Shown piece by piece: positions 43,072 through 54,700 of a stretch of DNA of 64,000 nucleotides (position 1 is the first letter of the stretch; each line of letters opens with the position of its first letter). This DNA is from Hawksworthiomyces lignivorus. Lineage: Eukaryota; Ascomycota; Sordariomycetes; Ophiostomatales; Ophiostomataceae. The stretch is from NCBI GenBank assembly GCA_002917075.1, contig NTMA01000008.1, positions 434,001 to 498,000 of the forward strand. The letters are read 5' to 3'. The notes under the pieces were generated by a model, which saw only the letters and a list, made by a program, of their open reading frames with translations, searched no databases and was not told where the DNA came from. The translations under genes and the position numbers were made by a program.

Positions 43072-43864
43072 CTACCCTGGAAATGATCAGCCGCCAGTGT
43101 CATCAGCATTGCTGCTACTCAATACGTCGGGTAAATAATAGCGTGTTCTACATTCCCCCAACCTTGAGAAAACCCCCTTGCAATCCCACTAGTCAAATGA
43201 CTGTTATCTTTGGCAAGGGTAAGAACACCAGAAAATAATGATACCTCGATTTAAATAGTTGCGGTCTCTCCAAGAAACTGATTGCTACAGGTGTACATTT
43301 CAAATCAGGCTCCGTGCGGGACAGAGATAAAGTCACACCGGCCTCGCACTGCCCTTGCATCGGCCTTCTAGCCGAGCTCCTCGGGGCAACGCGGCGCTTC
43401 CTTTCTTGGTCGAATTCCGAGATAAGTTACCGAATTACCCACACCATCAGCGGGAAGATTATCAATGCCTTTTAGCTGCTGAAAAGTTTCCGTTCTCGAT
43501 CAGATTCTGACGGCTTCTCCGCATCTCATCCAAGACTTCCTGGGGTAGTGCTTACTCGAAACCTAGGGCCCGCCACGTCGGGTTTTAATGGGGTACGGCC
43601 TGGTGTGTATGAACGAGGAAGGCCGCCGAAATCGCCTAGATAAGCGGGAGAGTGGACTTTGTGGAACAACCTTGACCAGCCTCTCGCTATGGCAGCCTCA
43701 TTCGAGTCTTTGCTTAAAACCTCTTGCCATGGACGGAGATGAGGATGCGGTTTGATGGTCCCTAAGATTCCAAGACTTATCGATTGCCTAGAACTGCTTG
43801 GTATAAGGGAAGCTCGTCGCATAGTGGCGCTTCTCGTGGATAGAATAACTTCTCTTTAGCAAAT
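43072..43864. other. Spacer upstream of the truncated permease
   Basis: About 790 bases without a supported gene. The expected N-terminal permease exons were searched for on the minus strand and not seen. The right end is the cupin promoter. Confidence 0.45.
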
Positions 43865-44616
43865 ATGGCAGGACCAACTCTCAGCGATGCGCTGGGTGAC
43901 GTGGAGCCACCAGAGCAAATTTATCTTCCCCCGACCGAGCACTGCCCTAACAGCCCGTTTCCGGTGCTCATCTATCGCAATTTCTTTAAAGGAGAGAAGC
44001 CTCTAAAGGCTGACGACGTCCAAGCACATATCGAAGCCCATGGTTGGTACAAAACCGTAAGTCACAGGTTTAGATCTGCTGGCAAGATGATGCGAAGCCC
44101 ACATCTAATGCTCGTATTAGGGACCTATCTGGAGGGCAACAAGGCAAAGACATTATCATCCTGAGGTCAACGAGTGTTATGGTACGTTACTTGAATGTGT
44201 TCATTGTGCTTCGAGCACCATTCACCTCCTTCGTTGCCTAGACTAACATAGATTGTTCTGTATAGCTGTCTTGGGCGGAGAGTCTCGCCTTTTATATGGA
44301 ATTGGCCATGCAGATGTTCCGGGAAAAGTCGATCCCGATCATCCTCCATCTCTTGGGCACGTTATGACCATTAGAGCGGGCGATGTGATCGTACACCCAG
44401 CAGGCACAGGCCATTCAAACATGATCGAAAAGGGCAATTATACTTTCCTCGCATTTTTCCAAGAGGTAAGAACGGTTGTTTGCTCTGGAATAATGGCTGC
44501 ACGTCTTCCTTTCCTGCGATAAAGTGCGTTGAATTTGCTCACGATGTTTCTTTACTAGGGCATAACAAAACACACCGCACCTAGAGGTGATAAACCAATT
44601 GATCTTGCGACACTAA
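43865..44616 (+). CDS. Cupin-domain protein (YjlB-like), damaged 3' end
   Basis: The exons are 43865-44056, 44121-44181, 44266-44465 and 44560-44616, with good GT..AG introns. The encoded 169 residues form one cupin barrel: RHYHPEVNECY gives the first metal-binding motif, then GGESRLLYG, and AGDVIVHPAGTGHSN the second. The N-terminus (YLPPTEHCPNSPFPVLIYRN) matches a bacterial and fungal cupin family of the YjlB kind with unknown substrate. In the last exon the observed frame stops at 44614, but a one-base-shifted frame carries family-like sequence (IDLATLRKQAMSVPMP, then a TAA at 44646, then DPVMGSDGYLQKLW to 44741). So a frameshift and a nonsense change seem to have removed the C-terminal ~50 residues. 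The barrel itself is whole. Confidence 0.75.
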
Positions 44617-45095
44617 GAAAGCAGGCAATGTCTGTCCCAATGCCTTAAGATCCAGTGATGGGATCAGACGGCTATTTGCAAAAGCTATGGCAGGAAGCGG
44701 CAGAGAGATTCCGTGAGAATGGGGAGCTCACTTCGCATTAGCGATGAGATCAAAACTCAATCACGGAGAAAACTGGGATACCTCTAAAACATCTATGCTT
44801 GTCAATCATGGCTAAATATATATATATTAACTTCACTAGGTTCGTGAACTTCTAGTCGTAAAGAAAGAGGAACATAAAAAACTGAAAGTAAACACTAGTC
44901 CTGTTGCACAAAGTGTTCAAGAAAAGATGTTGTATACAAAAGCATATTTGCGAGTAGCCTGCCACCATCTAAAATCGTCAAAATATCTATCACTTTCAAC
45001 TCTCGTATCCATAAACTAAGACTACAACAATCACCGACGATAACTCAAGCCTCTTCTTGATCTTTGGCTCTCCGACTTTCACTTGCAACATAGCA
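44617..45095. other. Cupin remnant tail and convergent spacer
   Basis: Bases 44617-44741 hold the out-of-frame cupin C-terminal remnant. The remaining ~350 bases are AT-rich spacer between convergent genes, with no supported gene. Confidence 0.5.
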
Positions 45096-46194
45096 TCAAA
45101 AGATGACTACGTTTAAAACAACAACCACAAACTGTCATTATAGTTAGTTTCTGGAGGAAATATAGCATTCAAGGAGATTATGAAAATCGCAAGCTGAGGA
45201 ATCATACCACTACACCGGCAGCAGCGGCGGGAGCACGGTTGTACATCGCTGCATTCGTATTCGTAGGAGAAGGGGAGAGGCCATTCGTCTTTGTCGCAGC
45301 AGGACTGCCACCACCGGTGGTTGCTACCTAAGCAAACAGAGATAGAGTCAGCAATGATACTCTATTTCTGCGAAGAACAGAAAATTCTCATCTATCTTAC
45401 CACTGGTACTTGGCCCGTATACGCAGCCAGTGTGCCTCTGCAGATTGACTCGTAGCTAGCACTCAGTGCCGTGACCGGTGCATCCGTCGCCCAGGACTTG
45501 AGATAAGTGTAGCACGACGCGATTAGGTTATTGTCGGACTGCGTAGCCATGTCGCAGAAGCACGACGTCTGAATCGCAGGCGGAACGCCACCACTCCGGC
45601 TTCCGGAAGGCAGGCTGTCCGTATAGAAATCACCACAAGCCTTCCAGGTCTCGGACAGCGAAACACAGGGAAGGTAGGCTGATGCTGAGTACGTGTACGG
45701 AGACGTGGATAGCACAGATGCCGCAAACGTCTGGTATAAATCGAGGTCCGAAATCAGAGATGTGCAGGTGCTACCCTCAGTGCTAAAAGCCGACTGATAG
45801 CCGTCGCCGGAGCAGCACTTGCTCAAGACCGGACTGAGACTCTTGATCAAGCAGAGGTCACCGGCGGCGCATGTAACGGCCTGACCGGACGCTGTCGGGA
45901 AGCAAAAACTCACGCGTTAGTCTGGACATTGTACCTGTGCCAATTTCTGAACTGAACTAGCTTGATTTCTTTCCATAGAGGCATAAAGGAATTAAAGCCA
46001 AAGGGGAGTGGCGGGAAAGGCTAGGTTGTGGACTAACCATGAGGATTCCCGAGAATGCATTGCGCAAAATCGCCCTCGTTTGCGACCTCCGCGAGCAAAG
46101 ACCCGTCCTCAATGCTGAGATTATTGAAGCCGAAATCTACAGCGTAGACAGAAATGGCAGAAAATAACAGGAAACCCGCAAGTCGTCTAGCCAT
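45096..46194 (-). CDS. Secreted Cys-rich protein with GPI-like tail
   Basis: There are four exons: 46194-46038, 45891-45401, 45327-45208 and 45131-45096. All junctions keep frame, and three introns show CTAAC-like branch sites. The protein has about 267 residues. A signal peptide opens it (MARRLAGFLLFSAISVYAVD). The body has about a dozen cysteines, including CC and CFC, and many Ser/Thr. The Ser/Thr/Pro/Asn-rich stem (KTNGLSPSPTNTN) is followed by a small-residue patch (APAAAG) and a hydrophobic end (VVFVVVVLNVVIF), as expected for a GPI-anchor signal. The last exon is only 12 codons and supplies most of the hydrophobic tail. Likely a cell-surface protein; no enzyme family is recognised. Confidence 0.78.
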
Positions 46195-47245
46195 TGTGGT
46201 TATTGGAGAGTGATATGAGAGCAAAAGGGTCTTTTTGAGCAAGCAAGTCTAAGCACTAGATCGATGCAAACTAGATAATCATCAAAGTACAACGTCTTTT
46301 TAAAGGTAAAAAGCCACGATCGATGGCCAGGAGAATATATGTAAGTTACCCCTGTGGCCCTCTCCGTGAAAGTTACGGGTTGCCCCGTTTCATTAGGCTT
46401 TCTGCCCAAGTTCATTTAGACAAAGTTACCGAAGACAGTTAAGCTAGTGCTCAAATGAGTAGGAAATGATCATGCATAAATATTCACTCTCAATTGGACA
46501 TTGCGTTGCAATATTGATTGAGCGTACGGAGTAGCGGGAGTGCAAGCTGGAGCTAAATTTCAGAACAGAATTATCTGGTGCCAAAGGGTTGATAAAGGAC
46601 TTTACGTTTTCACCATCTCATTAGCGCACTAACACATAGTAATTAGAGACATCAAACGGTATACGTAGATGTCAATTTTATAAACAGCATGTTCAAGAAG
46701 CATTCATATCGTACGCTGAAACTCACAATGGTAGTCGTGCTTAAGCTATCCGTACAACAATCAAGGATTAAGTTTAAATTTCGACGCTCATACCAATGGA
46801 AAGCTTCACTTGCTAGCCCAAAAGCGGATGGGTGCAAGGCACACACTTCAGGACGCCCGGCATGACCTGGACTTCCCATTCCCACAATTCTAGTCGCATT
46901 TGGCGACGCCACACAACACACAAGCGTTAGTGCCATAATTTCATTTGTTCGAGATTGGCTGCTGTTCAATGCTATTTCACCGAGGGGGCCTTTTTGGGGA
47001 AGCGAGCAGAGCCATTGCTTAAAAAACGCCTTGCAGAACCAGAGTTTTGAATGCGGCTCAAGAGCCATAATTTGTGTGTTGGGATAGTGCTCCGCTATTA
47101 TTTGTCGTTTCTATTTGCCCGCCACGTTGTGGCTCAATCCTTGCCCCCTGGTCCTTTTCCTAATACACTCTGCGTTTTTCAGCTCCAGTACCCACGTTTC
47201 CAAAGGAGAAGCCCCTTTCAGACCACACAGTAACTCCACGAACAG
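46195..47245. other. Divergent promoter spacer before the Nudix gene
   Basis: About 1.05 kb between the divergent secreted-protein and Nudix genes. A 138-codon minus-strand frame at 46652-47068 has no family-like features and is not accepted. Confidence 0.45.
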
Positions 47246-47743
47246 ATGGCTACAAGCACAGCAGTTAGGCACAAGATCATCGGTGCTAAGGAAGAAGGTT
47301 TAAACTATGTGGAACGCCGCTCTGTTCGCGTAGTGGCTTTCAATGCCGCTGGAGAGGTTGCCATTATATACTCGGAGCGAGACAATTACTATAAGCTACC
47401 AGGCGGCGGCGTCGAACCAGGCGAAGATGATCAAGTGGCAGTCCATCGCGAAATGTTGGAGGAAACAGGTGCCCTGATCAAACTGCGAGAAGGTGGCCAC
47501 ATTGCTACCACGGAAGAATACCGATTTGATCTCCACCAACTCTGCTATTGCTACTGCGCCGACCTAGTCAGTGATACCGGAACTCCCAGCTTGACAGAAG
47601 AAGAGATGGACGATCGGCTGAAGCACCGGTGGCTACCAGTTGAAGAAGCAAAGAAGCTCATGGCTACGGTAGAGCCACGATCTACACTTGGTCGCTTCAT
47701 CCAGGAGCGCGACACGTATCTTTTGGAGATTGCCACAAAGTGA
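47246..47743 (+). CDS. Nudix hydrolase
   Basis: This single-exon gene encodes 165 residues. The Nudix box is complete: GGVEPGE followed by REMLEETGAL fits Gx5Ex7REUxEExGU, with the metal-binding glutamates in place. The N-terminal part (VERRSVRVVAFN, then IIYSERDNYYKLPGGG) is typical of the fold. Nudix enzymes cleave nucleoside diphosphates linked to another group, using magnesium. The substrate cannot be told from sequence. No targeting signal is visible, so the cytosol is likely. Confidence 0.92.
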   Translation: MATSTAVRHKIIGAKEEGLNYVERRSVRVVAFNAAGEVAIIYSERDNYYKLPGGGVEPGEDDQVAVHREMLEETGALIKLREGGHIATTEEYRFDLHQLCYCYCADLVSDTGTPSLTEEEMDDRLKHRWLPVEEAKKLMATVEPRSTLGRFIQERDTYLLEIATK

Positions 47744-48149
47744 CACTACAGATCCGAGGAAATGGGATGTCTTCAGAAGCGGCACGGAGGCACTCTCTGC
47801 AAACAGTCAATTGGATTGTCGATGCAATAAGTGTCATGGGCATGGTCTGCGGGGTATCTGCAAAGGCGGGGATTTGCTGGAAAGGTCACCAGAGGAACCA
47901 GATGCCCCGTCTCTCGAGCGGACTGTGGACTTTACTCCTTGGACCATATTCTACTAAAGATATCCGATGAGGATCTTGACATATCCTGAAATAGCATGTA
48001 GTTAGATCGTACGCTATTTTCGTAGTCGCTAGGTAGATGACGCAGAAAAACCAACAAGAACCTCGATCAATAATTCTTAGATAGTATACAACACATACTT
48101 ATTCCCATATTTACAGGGCTGAAGTCTGCAGGCTTCATTGTGTTTGCTT
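47744..48149. other. Spacer between convergent Nudix and 2OG oxygenase genes
   Basis: About 400 bases with no supported gene. Both neighbours end here. Confidence 0.5.
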
Positions 48150-49446
48150 TCATACGTCGTCATTTATATACTTGTCGAACACGTCGCCATAGAACTTGGC
48201 ACCCACGTCCCGGTGGCTCCGGATCTTAGTCCGCAGCTGGCTCTCGCCCCAGGTATCGTACTTGCCCTTCAGAAAAGCCGAGTCGATGGCGTGCCCCGCG
48301 CTCGACTCGTCGACGCGGCCGGCGCCGTCTGATGCAGCCCACGCGTCAAAGTGGGCCTTGAGCGTGCCGACGGCCTCCGCCTTGGTCAGGTCGCGCCGCA
48401 CGCCCTGGAAGAAGGGCACGCTGAAGCGCTCGGGTGCGCTGCCGCGCAGGATCACCCGGTGCGTCGTCGCCGGGCACGCGCCGCCGGTGACCACCTCGAA
48501 CGCCTGGCCGATGTTGACGACAAACGACCCGGGCACGGGCGGCACGTCGATCCACTCGCCGGCCCGGTTGAGTGCCTGCAGGCCGCCGACCTCAGGCGAC
48601 GCCTGCAGCAAAAACGTCCACCAGCCGGACGAGTCCTTGTGCGGGCCGACACCCTGGGCAACAGCCGCGTCGCCGCCCGCGCCCGGCTGCGCGCCGGCTA
48701 TGGGCGGGTAGCGCACCAGCTTGAGGCGGTGCTGGTCAGACAGGAATGGGAGGAAAGCCTCGGGCGGCAGCGAGAGCGCCTCGGCGACCACGCGCAGGAA
48801 GCGCTCGCCGAGGAGGGTCAGCTCCTGGATGTACGCCTCTACGACGGGGCGGAGCTCAGGATAAGCGGTAGGCCACTGTTACCGGTGCGAAATGGAAGCC
48901 GTTAGCTACAACTCGTGCTTTACAATGATATTGTTTTAATTTACTGTTGCGTGGCCTGATATAATCATTCTGCAGTAGGCGTAAGAATGAAAAACACTAA
49001 GCCTGCGGTACCGGAGACCAGGAGGAAAAGGAAAGAAAAACAGAAAACAGCAGGATCAGGATAAAAACACTTACCAAATTTGGTCCTCGCAATCGCTCTC
49101 GCAAAGGAACACCTTCGTGCCATGTCTCAGACAGCTCGGTAGCAAACTCTACCTGCTCCCGGCGATCTGGCTGGCCCGCGGTTGTCTCGGCCTCGTCTCC
49201 GCTGTAGCCGAGAAAATGAGGCGAGTTGACCAAGGCAATCTCGTCTTTGGCCTCTGGCGGCAGCGAAAACAAACGAGGAAGTGCAGCTGTTATGTCGTCG
49301 ATGGTCCGAGACGGCACGCCATGGTTGACTATGTACAGAAAGCCGACCTCCGTCAGAGCATGGCGAAGCGTTTCTGTGAACTGGGACCGCGTCTTCTCAT
49401 TTGCGTACTGGTCAAAGTCTAAGACGGGAATTTCACTGTATGCCAT
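48150..49446 (-). CDS. 2-oxoglutarate/Fe(II) oxygenase, isopenicillin N synthase-like
   Basis: There are two exons, 49446-49075 and 48875-48150, with the intron 49074-48876 (GTAAGT..AACAG). The protein has 365 residues. The N-terminal DIOX_N region (IPVLDFDQY, VGFLYIVNHGVP) and the C-terminal jelly-roll are complete. Iron ligands are the HKD of VGPHKDSSGWW and the His of ATTHRV. RFSVPFF supplies the RxS that binds 2-oxoglutarate. Fungal members oxidise small molecules, such as in secondary metabolism or gibberellin-like chemistry, and some act in general catabolism. There are no backbone synthases nearby, so a link to a metabolite cluster is not supported. The joined exons read GPNLWPTAYPELRP, a conserved site in this family. 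Confidence 0.9.
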
Positions 49447-50125
49447 CTTGAATGTCTCATGTCAATATGGCTTCGAGTTGAATGAATTGAAGCTGATCTG
49501 TCTGAATGTGTTATATAATAGAGATGTCGTACAGTAGTCGTTCCACTTCGGGGTTACAGTAATCACATCATCATAGGCCGAATTAGCAAATAGGTACTGC
49601 CGGGCAACAATTGGCAGTAGTTCGCCGCATCGTGGGGATAATTTAGTGGATCATTTTAGTGCACCGGATCGCTAGAACCGTTATGCGCCTTTGGCCGTCG
49701 CTCCGTTGTGGGCCATCCCGTGTTACCCGACGCTTGTAACGGCGGCGCAGATAGACTCCGAGAGATTGAGAACTTACCCCCTTGTTCACAGCGTTCTTCC
49801 TTCTATATCAGTAGCGTGGCAGCACAGTAGTCCACAATTCAGAATTGATATTAACGGTCTAACGGAAAGAAAAAGGGTAGGCGAATTCAGCCTATCTCAA
49901 ACGCTGTGTATATTGAATTTGGTGGAATCGGTCTAGAGGAACTGGAGTACATTAGATTTTCGAGGAGTCAGCTTCCGAGTCCTATAAGAGAACTGAAGCA
50001 ATGCAGACAGAGCTTCTAGACGGTGCGAAGGAATACAGTATATATCACAAGTTCGTGCCTACTTGCATTGACCTCTGTTCAGAGTTACGCAGGTAATATT
50101 GGATACTGTTCAAACAACGCTCGTG
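49447..50125. other. Divergent promoter spacer between oxygenase and esterase genes
   Basis: About 680 bases between two divergent genes. No other gene is supported. It should hold both promoters. Confidence 0.5.
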
Positions 50126-51243
50126 ATGCTCTCAACAAAACTTTGTACTTATATTCTGGCCCTTGTGGCCATTGGAAATGCTGCCAAACTGGAACCGGTG
50201 ACATCATTCGGGGACAACCCCACGAAGCTTTCAATGAACATATACGTTCCCGACAAACTTGCCGCCAAGCCACCAGTCATCATAGTCGTAAGTGGTCGCT
50301 CGACATGAACTCAGTGCGAAGTTGCGAAAGTGGTTTTCTAGCTCTGACCACGGTACCGAACCTCCTCTTGTATTTTTGTGGCCCAGAGAGTTCCTCTTGC
50401 TTACGTTGACAAAGCCTCATCCGTGCGGCGGAAGCGCCAAAGACACATTCGGCCGCGTGGCGAAAGGTCTCCCTGGCTATGCCGACAAATTGGGCCTGAT
50501 ACTCATCTTTCCCCAGACACCAAACACGTGTTGGGATTGCATCTCTAAAGCATCACTTCGTCACGATGGCGGCGGTGACTCCCAGGGACTCGTAAACATG
50601 GTATGTTTGGTCGCCGAGGCAGTGCCCAAGTAGACCACCATCAGAGCATTACACTCTATCTTTCCCATAATTTGCGCTAAAAATAATCCACTAGGTCAAA
50701 TATGCGCTGGATAAATACAGCGGTGATCCGAAAAAGGTGTTTGTCACCGGCTCCTCTTCGGGCGGTATGATGACCAACGTGCTGATCGGCGCGTATCCGG
50801 ACGTGTTCGCCGGGGGTGCGTCCTTCTCCGGCGCACCCGATTTTGGGTGTTGGGCGGGCGCAGGCGGCGGTTCAGGAGGCACGGACCCCAACTGCGTGAC
50901 TGTGAAGAAGGCCAGCACCGCACAGCAGTGGGGCGACCTGGCGCGGTCGGCCGACCCGTCATTCAACGGGAGCGCGCGGCCGATCATGCAGATCTGGCAC
51001 GGGACGGCCGACAACGTGGTGACCTACGGCTATTTGGCCAACCAGCTGGACCAGTGGGCAAACGTGCTCGGGGTGAGCTTCACCAAGAATGTTACCGGCG
51101 ATCCGGAAAAGGGCTACACAAAGATGGTGTACGGCGACGGGACGCAGCTCGTAGGATACAGCGCGCAGGGTGTTGGCCATATGGTGCCATTTCACGAGGA
51201 TCAAGTGCTGCAGTTTTTTGGGCTGCTGCCAACTTCCTCTTAG
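50126..51243 (+). CDS. Secreted CE1-type esterase (acetyl xylan/feruloyl esterase, PHB-depolymerase fold)
   Basis: There are three exons: 50126-50287, 50415-50600 and 50695-51243. The protein has 298 residues. The signal peptide is MLSTKLCTYILALVAIGNA. The alpha/beta hydrolase core has the HPCGG oxyanion region, the nucleophile S137 in GSSSGG, the acid Asp in HGTADNVV and the catalytic His in GVGHMVP. The arrangement fits the CE1/polyhydroxybutyrate depolymerase-like esterases that remove acetyl or feruloyl groups from xylan. A Met nine codons upstream is a weaker start because the signal peptide begins at 50126. No CBM1 is attached. Together with the CE15 and GH16-CBM1 genes it points to plant-wall breakdown. 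Confidence 0.88.
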
Positions 51244-51794
51244 TTGTCCGGTGACAAAAAGTATGGACAGGAGCGATTCCTCAAAGAGACATATTCGAGT
51301 TCTGTAAATGAGTAGTGTATGCTTAATTCGTGTAGGAAATCCGAAATGAAATCCGAAATGCTGCTACAGAGAACATAGCCATGACGTCTACCGTAACATT
51401 GCCCAGACACTAACTGATCCAATTCAGCAATCCTGTTGTCGAGCGCACTAAATGGTCAGATAAGAATCGAAAAACATTACCGCTTTAGGAGCGTATCTTT
51501 GCGATAGCGAGATAGAGCTGAAACGCCCAATTGTAGGGAGAGAGGGGGGGGTCCCGAGGGGTTGTGGAATGTTCGTTCAGCTGCGCCACTTTCTCATCTC
51601 AGCCTTGTGTTTGCCTAACTTCCAAGACTCCTTTTCATCCCTGAAATATGTGGTCTTTAGGATCAAACTTGGCATCATCAAATGCTGGCTTTTGCATGAT
51701 TCACTATTGTCAATCCCCCGCGGCCAGTTCAGAATATGACTATTTATTTTAATACCGATTATCCCGTCAATAGGCTGGTGGTTTTAAGCTCGAT
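51244..51794. other. Spacer before the HET-NB-ARC-TPR gene
   Basis: About 550 bases with no supported gene. A run of G followed by a GGGGTT stretch lies near 51541-51563. The right end is the NLR promoter. Confidence 0.5.
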
Positions 51795-54700
51795 ATGCGC
51801 CTACTAAGACGCGACGCTAACGGCGAGCTGCGGCTCGCCGTATATGCCGAGATCGCCGAGGCACCCGCATATGCCATCTTGTCACACACATGGGGTTCAG
51901 ATACCGAAGAGGTCACTTACAAGGACTTCTTAGACGGAGTGGAGAAAGAAAAGTCTGGCTACAACAAGATCAGATTCTGTGCAGAGCAGGCGCATCGCGA
52001 TGGATTGGAGTACTGCTGGGTGGACACCTGCTGCATCGATAAATCCGACCCCAACGAGGTTTCAGAGGCCATTAATTTAATGTTTCGCTGGTATCAAAAG
52101 TCGGCTCGATGCTATGTGTACCTATCAGACGTATCAGCAGCGGAAGGCGAGCAGCACATCAACACGCTTCATGGAAGCAGGTGAGTTTCTCTGCCGTCCC
52201 TAAGAAACCTGCCATCAAATCAGGCATCTAACAATTTATCTACGCATAGATGGTTTTCTCGTGGCTGGACGCTACAGGAGCTGATCGCTCCCAGCTCGGT
52301 CGAATTCTTCACGCGGGAGGGCGAGCGACTCGGCGACAAGGCATCCATGGAAGATCAGATAAACGAGATAACGGGAGTGGACATTGGAGCGCTTCGTGGA
52401 GACCCGCTCACTTCTTTCGACGTGGACAAGCGCTTCAAATGGGCAGAGAACCGCCTCACTAAACATCCAGAAGACTGGGCATATTCCTTGCTAGGGATCT
52501 TCGGCGTCTTTATGCCGCCCATCTACGGCGAGGGAAGGGAGCATGCGATCCGGCGGCTGAAGAAAGAAATCAGCAACGCCGCAAAGGACAACGGCTCGGC
52601 ATCTCAGTTCTCTCAGGAATCCGCAGACATGGGACTGCATACAAGCCACTGGATTGTTCCGTTTGAGCGCAACAGCGACTTTGTCGGCCGTCAACCGATT
52701 CTTGCGCAGCTTCTTGAGACGATTCCTCCAAATGCGGACAGAGACAACTGCCAAATGACGGTTATCGAAGGACTCGGTGGTATTGGGAAGACTCAGATTG
52801 CCCTGGAGGCGGCCTTTCGAGTTAGGGAAGAGCACCCGGACAGCTCTGTTTTTTGGGTTCCCGCCATCGATGCAGTCACCTTTGAGAAGTCGCTCCGTGA
52901 CATTGGGCGACAGCTGAGAATTCCTGGCATCGAAGAAGACGCAGCAGATGTCAAGCATCTCGTTAAAACTGCAATGACTCAAATTGACCGTGACTGGCTT
53001 CTCATCATCGACAACATAGATGGCATGGACCTATTCGCCGGTGAGGGTGCTCTAAGAACTGGGTTGTCATTGTCAAGCTATCTTCCCAATAGCACTCGTG
53101 GTTCTATCTTGCTCACAACGAGGAACGACGAGGTTGTTTCTGGCCTTGACATCCCACCGTCGAATGTGATACGTGTGCAGGAGATGAGCCGGCAGGAGTC
53201 GGCTGATATGCTTCGGCAGATCCTAGGGTCCAGTGCACCCGCCGAGCTCGAAGATGTCGGCAGCATTGCCCGCCTGCTCGACTTCCTCGCTGATCTGCCG
53301 CTGGCAATCAAACTGGCATCTGCCTACATGGACAAGACGGGGACCACGGCAGCAGAGTACCTCGGCCAGTGCCAGTCGAGTGACGAGGGCCAAGTCGCGC
53401 TGCTGAGCAAGAACTTTGCCGACCGCGGCGGCTATGGTGCGGCTGAGAACGCCATTGCCGCCACGTGGCTCGTCTCCTACCACCAAATCTCCCGGGACCA
53501 CCCGTTCGCCGCTCAATGCCTCCAGTTCCTCTCAATCCTCGCAGACAAGGACATCCCCGCGAGCCTTCTTCCGCTAGACAACCCACTAGAGACGGAGGAG
53601 GCCGTTGGCGTGCTGGTGTCATACGGCTTCCTCAGCAAGAGACCCAGCTCGGACTCATACGACATGCACCGGCTCGTCGCTCTGGCAATGCGCAACTGGA
53701 TGGACGCGCAAGGCACGCTCGGCACCTGCGTCACGTTCGTCATACAGAGGCTCGCTGCCGTGTTCCCTTCGGTCGACTTTGAGAGCAGGGCCCTCTTGGA
53801 AAAATACATGCCGCACGCGGCCACGGCGCTGGCGCGAAGGAATGAGTCAGCCGACAAACTGAGTTTGTCGCAGCTCCTCCAGTGCGTTGGCTGCGTCTAC
53901 GCCGTGCTCGGCAAGTACATTGAAGCAGAAGCATCATGTCGCGACGCAGTCACTCTGCTGACCGCAGCGCTGGGTTCTGCGCATTCTGATACGCTCCTCG
54001 CCCAGTATTACTTGGGGGGCGTCCTCTTCCAGCGCGGCAAGTTCGCAGAAGCGGAAGCCCTCCAACGCGAAGTGTCGGGATTGTGCCAGAAAACACTTGG
54101 CGGCCAGCACCGCCTGACGATCGCCTGCAGAGAGCTCCTTGCATCTGCTCTGGCTGGCCAAGGAAAGCACACTGAGGCTGAAGCAATGTACAGAGAAATA
54201 TACAAAGAGTTGCTTGCAACAGACAAAGAGGCGTACGGCGCCAATATTTTGTCTACGGTCAGTCTCGAAAACAACATTGCATGTCTGCTCCTTGACCAGA
54301 GGAGATATGTCGAAGCGGAAGCCCTCCTGCGCAGTACCTGCGCGCACGAGACCGCAATATGGGGTGTCGAACACCCCCATACCTTGAGGAGCAGAGTAAA
54401 CCTCGTTCAGGCACTGGTCGGGCTGGGTAAATTTGCCGAGGCGGAAACTATGCATCGTGAGATGATTGAGCCGAATATTCGCGCCCTGGACGCAGACCAT
54501 CCTACGATTCTAAAGATGCGAACTCATAAAATAAGCATACAATATGGCCAAGGGAAATATGCTGAAGCCGAAGCAGCTTGCAGAGAAGTTATCGCCTTGC
54601 AGACAGAGAGACTCGGGGCACAGCATCCCGATACAGTGCTCACGAGGGCGCAGCTTGTGCAGGTTCTCTCCTCCATGGAAAAGTTTACCGAAGCGGAGCT

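Noticed and set aside
46652..47068. 138-codon minus-strand frame between the secreted protein and Nudix genes
   Set aside because: No domain, an unlikely composition, and it lies in a divergent promoter gap.
28391..51243. Secondary-metabolite cluster suggested by several oxygenases, transporters and a Zn2Cys6 regulator
   Set aside because: No PKS, NRPS, terpene synthase, DMAT synthase or P450 is present in the window.
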